NCBI GenBank assembly: GCA_032622095.1 | Contig: CP136066.1 | Coordinates: forward strand, 47,776,911-47,840,910 | Length of the DNA: 64,000 bases | Source: Siphonodentalium dalli | Lineage: Eukaryota > Mollusca > Scaphopoda > Gadilida > Siphonodentaliidae | Direction: 5' to 3' | Part shown: one piece after another, positions 44,201 to 56,960 of the stretch | How positions within the stretch are numbered: position 1 is the first letter of the stretch | Layout of the letters: every line of letters begins with the position of its first letter | The notes under the pieces: model-generated | Told to the model about the DNA's origin: nothing | Databases searched by the model: none | The model's input: the letters and a program-made list of their open reading frames with translations, nothing else | Position numbers and translations under genes: made by a program

Positions 44201-44917
44201 TACGCTGATCTGGGTACATTATAATGAGTAATAGTGGAGTAGATTAATAACACAGTTGCCCACTTTATGACTAAAGCATGCCATTTTGCACAAATGTGCA
44301 TCTTCACATATTTCTTTGTTTTATATGTGGAACCTCTCTGAATGTTTACTGTAATCCCCATTTTAAAGGTGTTGTAGAATTTAAAGAGTGCAGTGATATC
44401 GAAAATATTAAACATCGCAAATAATCTTACCATGGAATGTGCTATTTGAAATTTTGAATATACAGTATATAAGCGATCAACATTTAACACTGAAACCAAT
44501 GGGGATTTCCGCCGTTTGCCTAGCAAGTCATGGTGACACCACGTATAGACAAGCATGTGCCACTTTATTAACCAGAGGGGTCTGACGTGTAACTTGTTGT
44601 AACTTGGAGTGATTTCATAAAACAACGAACAGTATAGTTATGCCACCAGATACAGTAATAAAAAACAGTATGTGTCAAATGGTTCAGTACTAATGTCCAG
44701 TTTAAAGGCAAGAATGGCCATCGCCGTGGGTTTGCTGTTAAAATAGTCACATCTGTTAAAACTACCATACACAGACAGAATATTCAAATATAGACATATT
44801 TTGTACTTACATGTTATACCAATCATAAATATCGCAAATAGTATGATGTTGTCCAGTTATACACTTGGATATGTACCGTTTTTGGCTTTTGTGTACATGA
44901 CAAAGCGCACAAACTTT

Positions 44918-45395
44918 ATAATAACATACTATATACGCCACATCTAGTTTGTATAAGATCATAATAACATACTATATACGCCACATCTAGTTTGTATAAG
45001 ATCACAATAACATACTATATACGCCCCATCTAGTTTGTATAACATCACAATAACATACTATTTACGCCACATCTAGTTTGTATAACATCACAATAACATA
45101 CTATTTACGCCACATCTAGTTTGTATAAGATCACAATAACATACTATATACGCCACATCTAGTTTGTATAAGATCACAATAACATACTATATACGCCCCA
45201 TCTAGTTTGTATAACATCACAATAACATACTATTTACGCCACATCTAGTTTGTATAAGATCACAATAACATACTATATACGCCACATCTAGTTTGTATAA
45301 CATCACAATAACATACTATATACGCCACATCTAGTTTGTATAAGATCAAAATAACATACTATATACGCCACATCTAGTTTGTATAAGATCAAAAT
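44918..45395. repeat. 43-bp satellite, first array (~11 copies)
   Basis: Unit AACATACTATATACGCCACA plus TCTAGTTTGTATAAGATCACAAT, 43 bp. Units differ at a few positions (ATAAGATC/ATAACATC, CTATTTACG, GCCCCATC). Copy A has a single unit at the same place. Confidence 0.93.
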
Positions 45396-45725
45396 ATGTC
45401 TATATTTGAATATTCTTTCTGTTTATGGACGTGACTATTTTAACAGCATACCCATCGCGAAAGCAATCTGTCCCTCTACAGTCGATGCTTACCAAGACTG
45501 AAGTTTTAGGAAACGGTTATAAACTGATTGATGATATTTGTTATAAATTGACAAACATTTAACCATTTTCATACTTAATATTGGCTGCGGACACACGTAT
45601 CACAGTAGCGATGGCATAGTAGGCGGTACAATTATATATGGTGGAGTTTTGTGACAATTGGTTGTCCAGTTATACACTTGTATATGTACCGTTTTGGTCT
45701 TTTGTTTACATAACAAAGCGCACAA
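45396..45725. repeat. Duplicated linker between the satellite arrays
   Basis: 45,396-45,659 matches 46,850-47,110, including a truncated MITE left end starting at 45,581. 45,660-45,725 matches 44,846-44,912. The array and flanks were therefore duplicated in tandem with a breakpoint at about 45,660. Confidence 0.8.
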
Positions 45726-46855
45726 ACATCACAATAACATACTATATACGCCACATCTAGTTTGTATAAGATCACAATAACATACTATATACGCCACATC
45801 TAGTTTGTATAAGATCACAATAACATACTATATACGTCACATCTAGTTTGTATAACATCACAATAACATACTATATACGCCACATCTAGTTTGTATAAGA
45901 TCAAAATAACATACTATATAGGCCACATCTAGTTTGTATAAGATCACAATAACATACTATATACGCCACATCTAGTTTGTATAAGATCACAATAACATAC
46001 TATATACGCCACATCTAGTTTGTGTAAGATCAAAATATAATACTATATACGCCACATCTAGTTTGTATAACATCACAATAACATACTATATACGCCACAT
46101 CTAGTTTGTATAAGATCACAATAACATACTATATACGCCACATCTAGTTTGTATAACATCACAATAACATACTATATACGCCACATCTAGTTTGTATAAG
46201 ATCAAAATAACATACTATATAGGCCACATCTAGTTTGTATAAGATCACAATAACATACTATATACGCCACATCTAGTTTGTATAAGATCACATTAACATA
46301 CTATATACGCCACATCTAGTTTGCGTAAGATCAAAATATAATACTATATACGCCACATCTAGTTTGTATAACATCACAATAACATACTATATACGCCACA
46401 TCTAGTTTGTATAAGATCACAATAACATACTATATACGCCACATCTAGTTTGTATAACATCACAATAACATACTATATACGCCACATCTAGTTTGTATAA
46501 GATCACAATAACATACTATATACGCCACATCTAGTTTGTATAAGATCACAATAACATACTATATACGCCACGTCTAGTTTGTATAAGATCAAAATAACAT
46601 ACTATATACGCCACGTCTAGTTTGTATAACATCACAATAACATACTATATACGCCACATCTAGTTTGTATAACATCACAATAACATACTATATACGCCAC
46701 ATCTAGTTTGTATAAGATCACAATAACATACTATATACGCCACATCTAGTTTGTATAAGATCAAAATAACATACTATATACGCCACATCTAGTTTGTATA
46801 AGATAAAAATAACATACTATATACGCCACATCTAGTTTGTATAACATCAAAATAT
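45726..46855. repeat. 43-bp satellite, second array (~26 copies)
   Basis: Same unit as the first array. Higher-order patterning is visible: variant units (GTGTAAGATCAAAATATAATAC, TATAGGCCACATC) recur in the same order about 300 bp apart. Confidence 0.93.
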
Positions 46856-47042
46856 GTCTATATTTGAATATTCTTTCTGTTTATGGACGTGACTATTTTA
46901 ACAGCATACCCACCGCGAAAGCAATCTGTCCCTCTACAGTCGATGCTTACCAAGACTGAAGTTTTAGGAAACGGTTATAAACTGCATGATTGATGATATT
47001 TGTTATAAATTGACAAACATTTAAACATTTTCATACCTAATA

Positions 47043-47746
47043 TTGGCTACGGACACACGTATCACAGTAGCGATGGCATATATATAGTAGGTGGTACAAT
47101 TATATATAGTGGAGTTGGTGACAATTGGTTGTCATAATTAATATGCCATAGCGAGCAATGTCACTCGCTGCATATTCGCATAATAAGTCCTCAAAAGTTC
47201 GTTATAATCAGTCTTTTTCTTGTTTTTGGTCCTTGTATAGTTCGCTTTGTTTATTCCAGATACTTTCTGGCCGCTGCAGTTCCCCCAACAGTTCCGACAG
47301 AGCTTAATTTGCCCATGTGATAATATTAGCGGAATTATGCGGAGAACTAAACGTCGCAAAATAAAAACCGCAATTGGGGAACTGTCTTAATACGCATGAA
47401 ATTTAAGTGGATAAACATGAATTGAGATCATATCAACAAAACTTACTGCATGCATGATATGTGAGTGAATGAGGGATTGCCACGGTCTAACACAATTCTG
47501 GACGATCGATCGTGCAATTATACATATCGTAGATAACACATTGTAGCAAAACGTAATAAGTAGAGATCAGCCTTGATGAAACGCCACGGGTTAATTGGTC
47601 GAGTCAACTCATTGTGCGGAAACTCAGCGGGCGACACGCTAGCTATGGCACAGAAATATGACGACCAATTGTCACAAAAATTGCACCATAATAAATGGTC
47701 ACACCTACTATGCCATCGCAATTGTGGTACGTGTGTCCGCAGCCAA
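47043..47746. mobile_element. TA-type MITE, copy B
   Basis: The same element as 32,063-32,761, flanked by TA at both ends. A third, truncated left end is at 45,581. Confidence 0.8.
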
Positions 47747-47748
47747 TA

Positions 47749-48883
47749 GTAGTGTATACACGACAATTAGATGTCACCATTTCAAGAACAGATGGCACTG
47801 ATTTTGATAATGGTAACAAAGCAGTCCCAACTAACAATGTCTTACACTCGATGTTCGAAAGAGTTGATGTTTTATTCAACGCAGAAGAAGTCAGTGAAGG
47901 CAGAGGATATCATTACAGGAGTTACCTTGAAAATTTACTGCCGTCGTGCACTGAAAAGTCCTTAGCCAACACAGACATGTTCATCAAACAAAAATCGGGA
48001 ACGCTGGACACACCGTACGATGATGTAACGCGACAGATGAAAATTAGGAACATTACACTGAAGGCACATAAAACGACACCTAAAATGTTTCAACTAACTG
48101 GAAGACTCCATTGCGATAGTTTTTTTCAAGAAAGGCTCATCCTTCCGTGAGTTCAAGTCAGAGTCAACATGTACAGGAGCAAACCAGAATATGCGTTGCA
48201 AGGAGTCGGTGGACCATTCAAAATTAGTATAGTCTCGGCAAATTGTTTCGTTAGAACCGTTGAACTTAGTGACCCTGAATGAAATTCTATAATGTCGAAA
48301 CTGATTGCAGGATCTAGAGCATTGTATCCGATTAACAGAGTTTCCCTTACTTCGTTTACTATTGCGCAGGGAAAACAAAGTTTCACTAATGATAACACGT
48401 TTCTAGGTGATGCTCAACTTCCAAAACGTGTCATTATAGCTTTTGTTAAAAAAAACAGCTCATATAACGGATCACTCGACAGCTCACCATTCAATTTTAA
48501 ACATTACGATTGTGAAGAAGTAAATAACACGATCAACGGAAAAAGTGTAATTGGAATTCCTTACAAGCAAAACTTCGGCGATAAACGCTACACGACATCC
48601 TGCTATAGCTTCCTGAACTCGATCAATACAGATTACTCTGCAGATGATGTAAAAAGATCGTATGACGATTTTCGCGACGGATACAGCACGTTCGGTTTCG
48701 ATAGAACTGCAGACCAACAAGCTGATTCTGGTGCATTCAGACCGAATAAAAGAGGAAGTGGAAAACTATTCGTTCAATTTAAACAGGCACTTCCCGACAC
48801 CACCAACGTTATCGTATATGCAGAGTATGACTATATATCGAAATAGACAGCAATAGAGGCGTGTACAGATATTATATATAATG
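47749..48883 (+). pseudogene. Maverick/Polinton capsid-like gene remnant (F54H12.2-type), copy B
   Basis: Same family and context as 32,764-33,853. This copy keeps the segment that copy A has deleted (near 48,470-48,510) and the arginine codon where copy A has a stop. It has its own lesions: TGA at 48,148-48,150, TGA at 48,280-48,282 and a frameshift near 48,835. The different lesions show decay continued independently after duplication. Confidence 0.75.
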
Positions 48884-49334
48884 CTTACCACTAATTACAT
48901 AGAACATCTTGCTCGGAGAGATAGAAAAGTTTGGAATATTCTATTCGGAGTTACATCGTGCGATCTATTGCCAACACATTTACCAGCTGGTTACGGAATT
49001 ATTGCCAATACTGATCCATCACATAAACCCGGTCAACATTGGATCGTTATCTATATATATACCATCAAATGCAAAATTAATTTACTTTGAACACGTTGGC
49101 GATAGACCCCCACCTCAATTTTTCAATTTCTTTGAGCAATTTCCTGGTATTGAACTGCATTACTCGACCAAAAACATTTAATCTATTATCTCTTTTAATT
49201 GCGGATTATATTGTTTGTTCTATGTGTATTCTACTGCACATACTGTTGATAATCCACTCTTATATTTTGAAAATCGAGGCAGATTCAATGATATACTTGT
49301 ATTGTTGTTCACAGATGTTATATTGGAACCATAA
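48881..49334 (+). pseudogene. Maverick/Polinton cysteine protease remnant, copy B
   Basis: The catalytic His block GQHWIVIYIY ends the first frame, then a TA-run frameshift near 49,055 leads to the next frame. The Cys block NCGLYCLFY has TGC at 49,200-49,202, and the frame ends at 49,332-49,334 with a TAA just upstream of the Cys block (49,179-49,181). It starts directly after the capsid-like gene, as in copy A. Confidence 0.72.
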
Positions 49335-50792
49335 TTGCTGTATACAAAATCGCAATGCATGAACGCCTTGTTTGTAATTCTTACCCCGACCTTTGTGTGA
49401 GATGGCTGACATACTACCATTCTACGGGAAATACAACGTGTTCTCAAATATTTTGGTTATATAAATCACGTTTATAAGTCGCTTTGGACACACTACTGTG
49501 GTGAATGGGATATCGAATAAAACACTTATTTTCATATTGTTTTAATTCAAATTGCAGTGCACATTTTCCTGCTCATATATATACAGAATATGTAGCTTGT
49601 GTCGCCGCTCAAACTGATTATGTCCGTGAGGGGTATTTGCGCATCGCAGTATATTGGGCGGGGCTCTTCCGAGTCCAATAGATGCCATATCCCCCGAGTG
49701 GACATAAACAGCTTAGTAAGCGACAACATTAGCTACATATTTAATTGTTCCATCACACAAAACTTGCATTTTGTGAGGTAAATCTGTCACTTTCCTCTGG
49801 TTTACATTCGATACTACGATGACACCCTTACAGTTATTAGGTCAAGCAAACTAATGAACATTCGTGACGTGGGGAAAACCGGAATGCAGCTTAGAGCGAA
49901 ATAATTCCAATTGGAGGAATCATTGCCATTTGCTTATCATGAATATTCGTTATTCGTTCCGAAGCTGGAGAATAAATGTCTATAATTTGTGCATAGTTCA
50001 GACGTTGTGTTACCTGAAATGATATGATCGGCGTAGCTGACATTTTCGGTAATATATTTCTTCATTGAGCATGGTACCCATGTGACAATTGGTTCACTCA
50101 AATAAGTACATACTATCTTTATGGTGACAAACTAATAATTAAACTTGCTGTCAGTACAGCCGCGAAATCATATCACAGCGAATCATTGTGTCACAGGACG
50201 TGTGTCCATTCCACTTAGCTATACATGGTGGTATTCCAACTTGGAATGCGTGGTTAGTATATATATGATGTACACGCATGTAGTATATATGAACGCTTTT
50301 GATGGGAAATGGAGGAGCGACTGATGGGTTTGCATTCCGTGGACAATCAGCCCCGCTCCAACCGCCGAACAAAAAGTCGCAACATGTAACTGGCATGTGA
50401 AGTGAGTGTCAAAAGATCATCGGCCTACATGTTATAAGCAAGGTTGAAGCTGCGTCAGTACCAAAATCCATTTGCTAGTAGAATAATTCTTGCTATGATA
50501 TTATATGTATGTGGTATAGACTCGGGTGGCGATGTTGGTGTCCTGCACCGCGAATTGGTGACATTTAAGTAATTGTACCTGCATGTATATTTACCATACA
50601 ACGCATAACGATACCACATAATGGCTTCAAGCATTAAGCTGATAAAAAGTATACATCAACCAATTAATCCACACTGTAGCCACACCAAGAAATGTAAGTA
50701 TTGTTGATGTATTTTGCATATAACATATTATCCGATGAACTGATACATACCTTTGCAAATTACCGTAACCTGTCGCATCACCATATCGCATG
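49335..50792. other. Non-coding flank downstream of the protease remnant, copy B
   Basis: Collinear with 34,308-35,703. About 45 bp near 50,035-50,080 are missing in copy A. No gene is recognised. Confidence 0.5.
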
Positions 50793-51188
50793 TAAGTAAG
50801 TAAATATTTTATTATGGCATATCATCATAAAATGTGTTACACATATATAATTAAATAATAAACAATAATATGTCATATGGTGGTGGCATGACCATATGGT
50901 CGTCTTCCTGCCGCCACCATTTGGAAACGGAAAATATGGACAAAAATATGGAAGATATACAAATGTATACAAAATTGGCATTTATGCAAAATTGACATAC
51001 TGGGTGGGGTTCAAACCATATAATATAATGAAATAATAATGACACGAGGCTTTGTGTGTGTCTGCGTTGTTTACAATTTGATTAAAAAAATTTAATCTTT
51101 AGCTATAAAGTTCAAAAATAAATCTGTTCAAACTAGACAATGTTCTAATCAGTTTGCACCAAATAGTTAATATTTGCACTGAATATAG
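50793..51188 (-). mobile_element. LINE 3'-tail insertion specific to copy B
   Basis: About 396 bp starting TAAGTAAGTAAATATTTTAT, absent from copy A (compare 35,700-35,704). It is flanked by GCATG at 50,788-50,792 and 51,189-51,193. A TTAC-repeat tail, read on the minus strand, is typical of some LINE 3' ends. It is 5'-truncated, with no coding domain. Confidence 0.6.
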
Positions 51189-51309
51189 GCATGTTGTATC
51201 TGTTATATAACTTATATCGGTATAATGAATCAATATATAATGGTGGTTTATTCGTACTAACATATACATGTAGTAACACACGCTTGACATCAGATGATAT
51301 TACTATCAG

Positions 51310-53000
51310 TTGGAATACAGTTGGAAATAATACATATATGTGCCATCCGACCCCTGCTATGGGGCATCTAGTCCTCTATAATCACGTTCTGTGTCATACG
51401 ACCTTTCTCTGTGGCCTCTATAACCACGTTTCTGAGTTCCAATCGCGCTTGTAATCGGAGACAAATAAATAGCCCGATCGCCGATGATCGGTGACCTTGT
51501 TGCTCCATTATTATGTAAACACATTGTTCGTTTATCTCGAAGTGTGTTAGCTGGTGGGTCGGACATAGCGCAAACAATAGCTGGTGATTATCTCAACAAT
51601 AACTGTGGAATATTTAAATATTCCCCGTTTACTGTTAAGATATATATCCACTTACTATTCTTGGCAATGGGGATAGACTAAATAGTGTGCGAGGGCAAAC
51701 GGTAGAATCATGGCGGCTGGGGTTTAAACTTTAATATGTACATAGTCTGTCTGTGTTGCACTATATCCTGTTTGATGGTGGTCAACTGACATATTTGATC
51801 ATCCGGTTCACATCCCAATAATGCAGAGACTGTAACACGAACAGAAAGTTACAGATTGTTAACAAATCTGACCTAATCACCAAAGGCGGTCAGCAAAATA
51901 ATTGGGCGTGCTTTTCAAAGTTCAGCCGAATTGCATCTGAAGTCAGTTATCTATATCGATCAAGTTATCGTAGCTATGAGTTTGGAAATAATATATTGGG
52001 CTGACTTTATGTGCTGCGTGGGCTAGTCTCAAATTATCGGCAGATTTTGTGAAAATATATAAGAATACACTCAGCTTTTTAATGGGAATAAATCACCAAA
52101 AAAGCTATATAAATATAAGAAATGAATCACCGTATCCCATAATAACACACACATCCACTAAAGGCATGCGTTAAATAATCAATTATCACGAGAGTAGTTA
52201 CCAAGACAGTAGAACTACGACAAGAACTGAAATATGACACTATATGTCGAGCGAAGGAGCCGAAGATGCAAAAATGCAAAACGCAAATCGCATATAGCTG
52301 ATCTGACTATGTATGTATAAACATGAAATATGTAATCTGTAACAGGGAACTAAGAGTCAAGTGACTCGTTCTTGAAATAACGAAATATTACTGATAAGAA
52401 TTACCAATAGCTTATACTAGTAAATATTTCAAACAACCCAACTATCTTTTCGCAGAATTAACTACTACCAGTCAGTTTTTGAGAAAATAGTGCCGTTCAC
52501 TCTTATTGCCACTCACAGTAAAGTGATATAGTTTTGTTTGTCGTGATTTATTATCACTGAATTATGTTCTTATACGGTGATAGTCAGTGGAAGGCTCGAT
52601 GTTTGCATGACGCTCTCGTGTCGATCATTAGTTTTTCGAAATCGTAATCGTAACTACGGATATGGCAAAACGATAACTGAAAGAACACAACTTATAGTGA
52701 AGTAGCTCTCTATTCGTAAGTGTCGTCAGTAGTAGTTCACTATGCGAAAGTTGTCCATAATATTGTGTTACAATGGCAATTTTTGAAATCTATGGTGAGA
52801 TGGTAAGCAGTCTCTCAATATAATTATTGAGATTTTTCTCCAAATATTGCAATTAAACCTGTTTTGTTTTTGGGTGTGCGACAATCGAATTTTTGTATTC
52901 GTCCATCCAAACAATGTGCGCATCGTTTGGGCCAAATTCCAATCTATAAGAAAACAGCACTATATTTTGAGGATTCGTTCATTCGGGGGTCATCTTTATT
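51310..53000. other. Non-coding sequence shared with 37,321-39,060
   Basis: Near-identical to copy A apart from small indels. No gene on either strand. Confidence 0.55.
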
Positions 53001-53079
53001 GATAGATAGTCACCATATGTTATAGACACACACAGCTTACCATACCATCTACACAATTATTGATATATGTGCCACACCA

Positions 53080-53500
53080 TAGCCCTTTCATGACGGGAGA
53101 TGCGCTGCTGCAGTATTAATGGTCCTGCGCAAGTGTTTCCCATAGATAGCCTCACATATTTAAGAGAATGCACTGACTTACAATGTTAAGGTAAATGGTA
53201 TTAGGCCAGTGCATTATCCTATATGTGCGAGGTTCATTATGGGAGACGTGTGTATATGCATGCAAGAGAATGCATTGGCACAGGGTTTTTCGCAAAAAAT
53301 CCGAAAGCCCCAGAAGGGTTACAGATATTGTTTCAGTCGGTCGAAAGCTCCACAGAGCGTGTGCTTAACACTTTCAGTGCCAGGTCCGATTTTTGTATCA
53401 ACCCATATACCCTGTGCCAATGCATTATTTTATATATGCGAGTCGACCATAGGTCGCCTAGCATATATAAGCGAATGCATTGGCCTAGCATTTTTTCATA
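53080..53500. repeat. Dispersed repeat with palindromic core, copy B
   Basis: Contains ACTGGC...GGCCAGTGCAT, GAGAATGCATTGGCACAGGG and GCCTAGCATATATAAGCGAA words shared with 39,200-39,400, 56,400-56,560, 41,000/41,780 and the outer arms of the palindrome. Confidence 0.65.
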
Positions 53501-53559
53501 ATTTGTTATTATTTTTTACAATTTTTTACAATTTTAATATTTTTTTCTTATATTCTTTA

Positions 53560-53763
53560 AACCTTTCAGTGCCAAGTCCGATTTTTGTGTCAACCCATAT
53601 TTCCTTGATCATTTCTCAAATTTATTGATTATAATAATGTGATACATTGATGGAAAGAGATCTTAGAGCTCTTTCCATCAATGTACTACATTATTATAAT
53701 CAATAAATTTGAAAAATGATCAAGGAAATATGGGTTGATACAAAAATCGGACTTAAAGGGTTA
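53560..53763. repeat. ~200-bp near-perfect hairpin
   Basis: The first half (AACCTTTCAGTGCCAAGTCC...) is the reverse complement of the second half (...GGACTTAAAGGGTT). The centre is near 53,662, at AGATCTTAGAGCTCT. Arms of ~95 bp differ at only a few positions. It may be a small foldback element. Confidence 0.85.
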
Positions 53764-54179
53764 ACAAACTTATTATGTAGGTTTAGTGCCAGGGAATCTT
53801 ACGTTTTTCATGGGCATCAAAATTATTACTATGAATACTTGGTCATAGTTTTGAGTTATAACATGCCCCTAAGGTTTTATCCAGTTTGTTTTTAAATTCG
53901 ATATAGCATGCTTAAGCAAACAAAATTCAACCCCAAAAAATATTTAAAAAACAACTATTTTTTATTTGTTATTTTTTTTATTCTTTTAGGGCGATTTTAC
54001 AGACCGTAAATTAGGGCCGATGAGATCGGCCCCTGGCACTGAAAGGGTTAATGCATATAATTTATATCCCACTTTAAATATATTTAAATTAGTTGTATCT
54101 TATCACCTCATATGAACTAAAATTGCAAGCGTATGAGAAAGTACAGGAAGGCATATGGAAGGTTTAAACAATCTGTTAA

Positions 54180-54701
54180 AGGTGGATCATCTCTTTGTAA
54201 ACATGTATTATATAATTACCGGGGTATAAAATATTACATCTGAGTCGAAGACTCCTGTCCGGAAATGCTTCTATCGATTAATATTCATTTTATTTCGAAT
54301 ATTTTCTTGTCTAAAAAGGTGTGGTTGTTTAGCTAACGAACAATAGTTGTTACTCTTAACAGAGACCAGACATTTTATTGCGTAATTTTGTCACAAATAA
54401 ACGTTAATTATATCCATTATCGCTTATAACTATGGAATAAAACAATACAATCAATCTGGGACAGTTGACGCTCGCTACGTAGCCATAGGAACAGTCTAAT
54501 GCTGTCTATCGCTATATGGTTTCAACCGAATGTTGTGTTCTTAAAATAGACAAAATTTAATAAACGGGCCCAATAAAATATTCGAAATAAAATCAATATT
54601 AATTGAGAGAAGCCTTTCCGAACAGGGGTCTTCAGTTCATATTGATTATTGTATACCCACGCAACTATTTAAAATTTGTTATTTAAAGAGATAATCCATC
54701 T
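54180..54701. mobile_element. 522-bp MITE with TTAA target duplication
   Basis: Starts AGGTGGATCATCTCTTT and ends AAAGAGATAATCCATCT, with TTAA at 54,176-54,179 and 54,702-54,705. An inner inverted repeat (GACTCCTGTCCGGAAATGCT... with its inverse near 54,610) extends the termini. The related repeats at 39,555 and 56,770 carry a single TTAA at this point, which is the empty site. TTAA is the piggyBac-type target. Confidence 0.85.
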
Positions 54702-54790
54702 TTAATGAAAGATTTAAAGATCTATTTGACACCAAATTAATTTTCAGCTTACCAGGCTGAAGAAAACATACTAATTGTAATCACCATGCA

Positions 54791-56380
54791 ATGAACATAT
54801 CTGAAGGAGCTATGAAAGTTGAAGTATTGCCGACAAAATACAATCTCATTGGGGTCTGAAATGGTAACTATGGTTTATGATGGCAGTCAAAACGGCGGCA
54901 AATTTATAAAAAATATTGTTTCGTCCTTATTCGTTTATATGTTGTGGTTGATGCGTGAAGTTAACTAATCCGCATTGGAATCAGTACACTTGTTATTTAT
55001 TTGGCATCAATCCATTTCAATCCCTAAATATATTTATCTTGGTATAACAAGTGTGTCTAGCCATACTTCAATGTGAAACCCAAACTGAGGGAGTTAAGCG
55101 CATGCTATTATTACGTACATAATTCAATCGCAATGGTTCTTGAATAGCATAATGGTCAGTATATTCAAGCATGACAGTCAAAATGGCGGCACATGTATGT
55201 CCACAGTGCCAGCCAAAATCAGTATTTAAACTTATATGACCAAGACAACATTAATGTTTGTTCGTAGCAGTGAGGCAAACTGTTGACATTTCACTATAGA
55301 AATAATGCAGGACCAGTAGGACAAAATTGTCGTTTACATAGGATTAATCTTAACCACGTCACTATGCACCTATCATATTATCGTCATACACTGAGTGTGC
55401 ATTCTTCACATGGTTGAATTCACGGCACTAAATTATACAAGGTTTTATCTTGAATAAATTAAATATAACGCGGGGGTCTCTGGTTTATATTCATATATAT
55501 ATCATATCGTATGCGCGTGTGGTTTCCCATGATAATAGTGTTTGATATTGTGTCTTAATTAGAGTGTTGTATCGTGTTAATGTATATAATGTAAATTAGC
55601 CAACTCCATGCCATGTTCTGCCATTTTGACTGCCATCATAAACCTTATAACCGTTTCATGCACTAATTATATTGTATTTTATAGGGAATACTCACACCCG
55701 CTTACAAATTCTTCAATTTTGTTTCATATCATGTTAACATATGGCCAGGAACCAATATTGAGTTTTTGGGAACAAAATTTATACCACGTTCTGTAAGATC
55801 AATTTTGTTAGGGGTTGAAAGTGGCTGAGACGAAAGGAACAAGATGTAGTACTGAGCAAATGATCATACGATAAGAATAATAATAAAACAAGGTACATTT
55901 TGCAACCAGTTCAAAGTAATAGTAACGGATATAGGAGATATTAGTGAAGCAAATCATATTTTACACATTCCGGTCGCCATTTTGGCAGCCATCTATCTAA
56001 TGATTACCAATTTTCATACAAACTGTAGTATAATGTAATAGCTTCCGAATAATATATAAATTTTAGCACAATTCATGAGATATAGTTTCCAACAAAACAA
56101 ATTAAACTGACTGTTCATACTCTATACTACGGCGGCCATGTTGGACGCCATCTTGGATTATAGGAAATGCTCAAGGATGAGAACTCCTCACCCACCTAGA
56201 AATTTATGTACACACCACCATAATCACAATCCATTAAGAAAAAAAAACTTTAGTAGACAATATTTACTTCACCCATATTGCTCCCGGACTCACCGTACCA
56301 ACAACACAGGTACTACTGTATGAGGCACCCATTACGACACTCAATTAAATTATATGTTGGCCCTTTCATAAAGGGAGCTG
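54791..56380. other. Non-coding sequence with recurring 'AAnATGGCGGC' words
   Basis: Words such as TCAAAATGGCGGC and CGGCGGCCATGTTGG recur, resembling 26,100-26,860 and 36,180-36,380. No coding frame or element ends were found. Confidence 0.45.
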
Positions 56381-56960
56381 CGCGGCCGTAGCATTACAAT
56401 TATCATGTGCAAGTGTCTCATATATAGAGCCTCTAATATTTAATAGAATGCACTGGCTCACAAGGTTAAGGTAAATTATATTAGGCCAATGTATTATCTT
56501 ATATCTGCGAGGCTCCTTATGGGAGACTTGCGTATATAAGAGAATGCATTGGCAAAGGGTTTTTCGCAATATATCAGAAATATCCAGTCATAGAAGGGTT
56601 AAGGGTATTGTTTTAGTAGGTCGAAAGCTATACAGAGCGTGTTCTTAACACATGTGAGTTATACATGACTTTAAATATAACACAATTTATTTTATCTTAT
56701 CATCTCAGATGTACTATAATTGCAGGAATATATTAAAATATGCATCCTGAAGTGTTAAGAAATATGTTAAGAACAGTTTTAAAGATCGACGGTCCTATTT
56801 GACACCAAATTAATTAAACATTCCGAAGGTCAATTTCAGCTTCTCAGCCTGAAGGGAACATCAACATACCTGCAATCGCAGTCATGTGTACGTCACCGGC
56901 ATAGTGAAAATTATCAGGGGCGCGTCGTTAAGTAAAATATAAATTTAAAAATACATTAGT
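56380..56960. repeat. Dispersed repeat, further copy
   Basis: Collinear with 39,190-39,740. Followed by the AAAACGAGC word shared with 39,740. Confidence 0.6.

Larger units (their letters stand above)
41856..54790. repeat. Segmental duplication, copy B
   Basis: Direct-oriented copy of 23,677-39,660. Copy-specific features are the 43-bp satellite, a LINE tail (50,793-51,188), a TTAA MITE (54,180-54,701) and the hairpin at 53,560-53,763. Confidence 0.88.

Noticed and set aside
44918-46855. CRISPR-like look of the 43-bp array
   Set aside because: The units are contiguous with no unique spacers, the DNA is eukaryotic, and it is a satellite.
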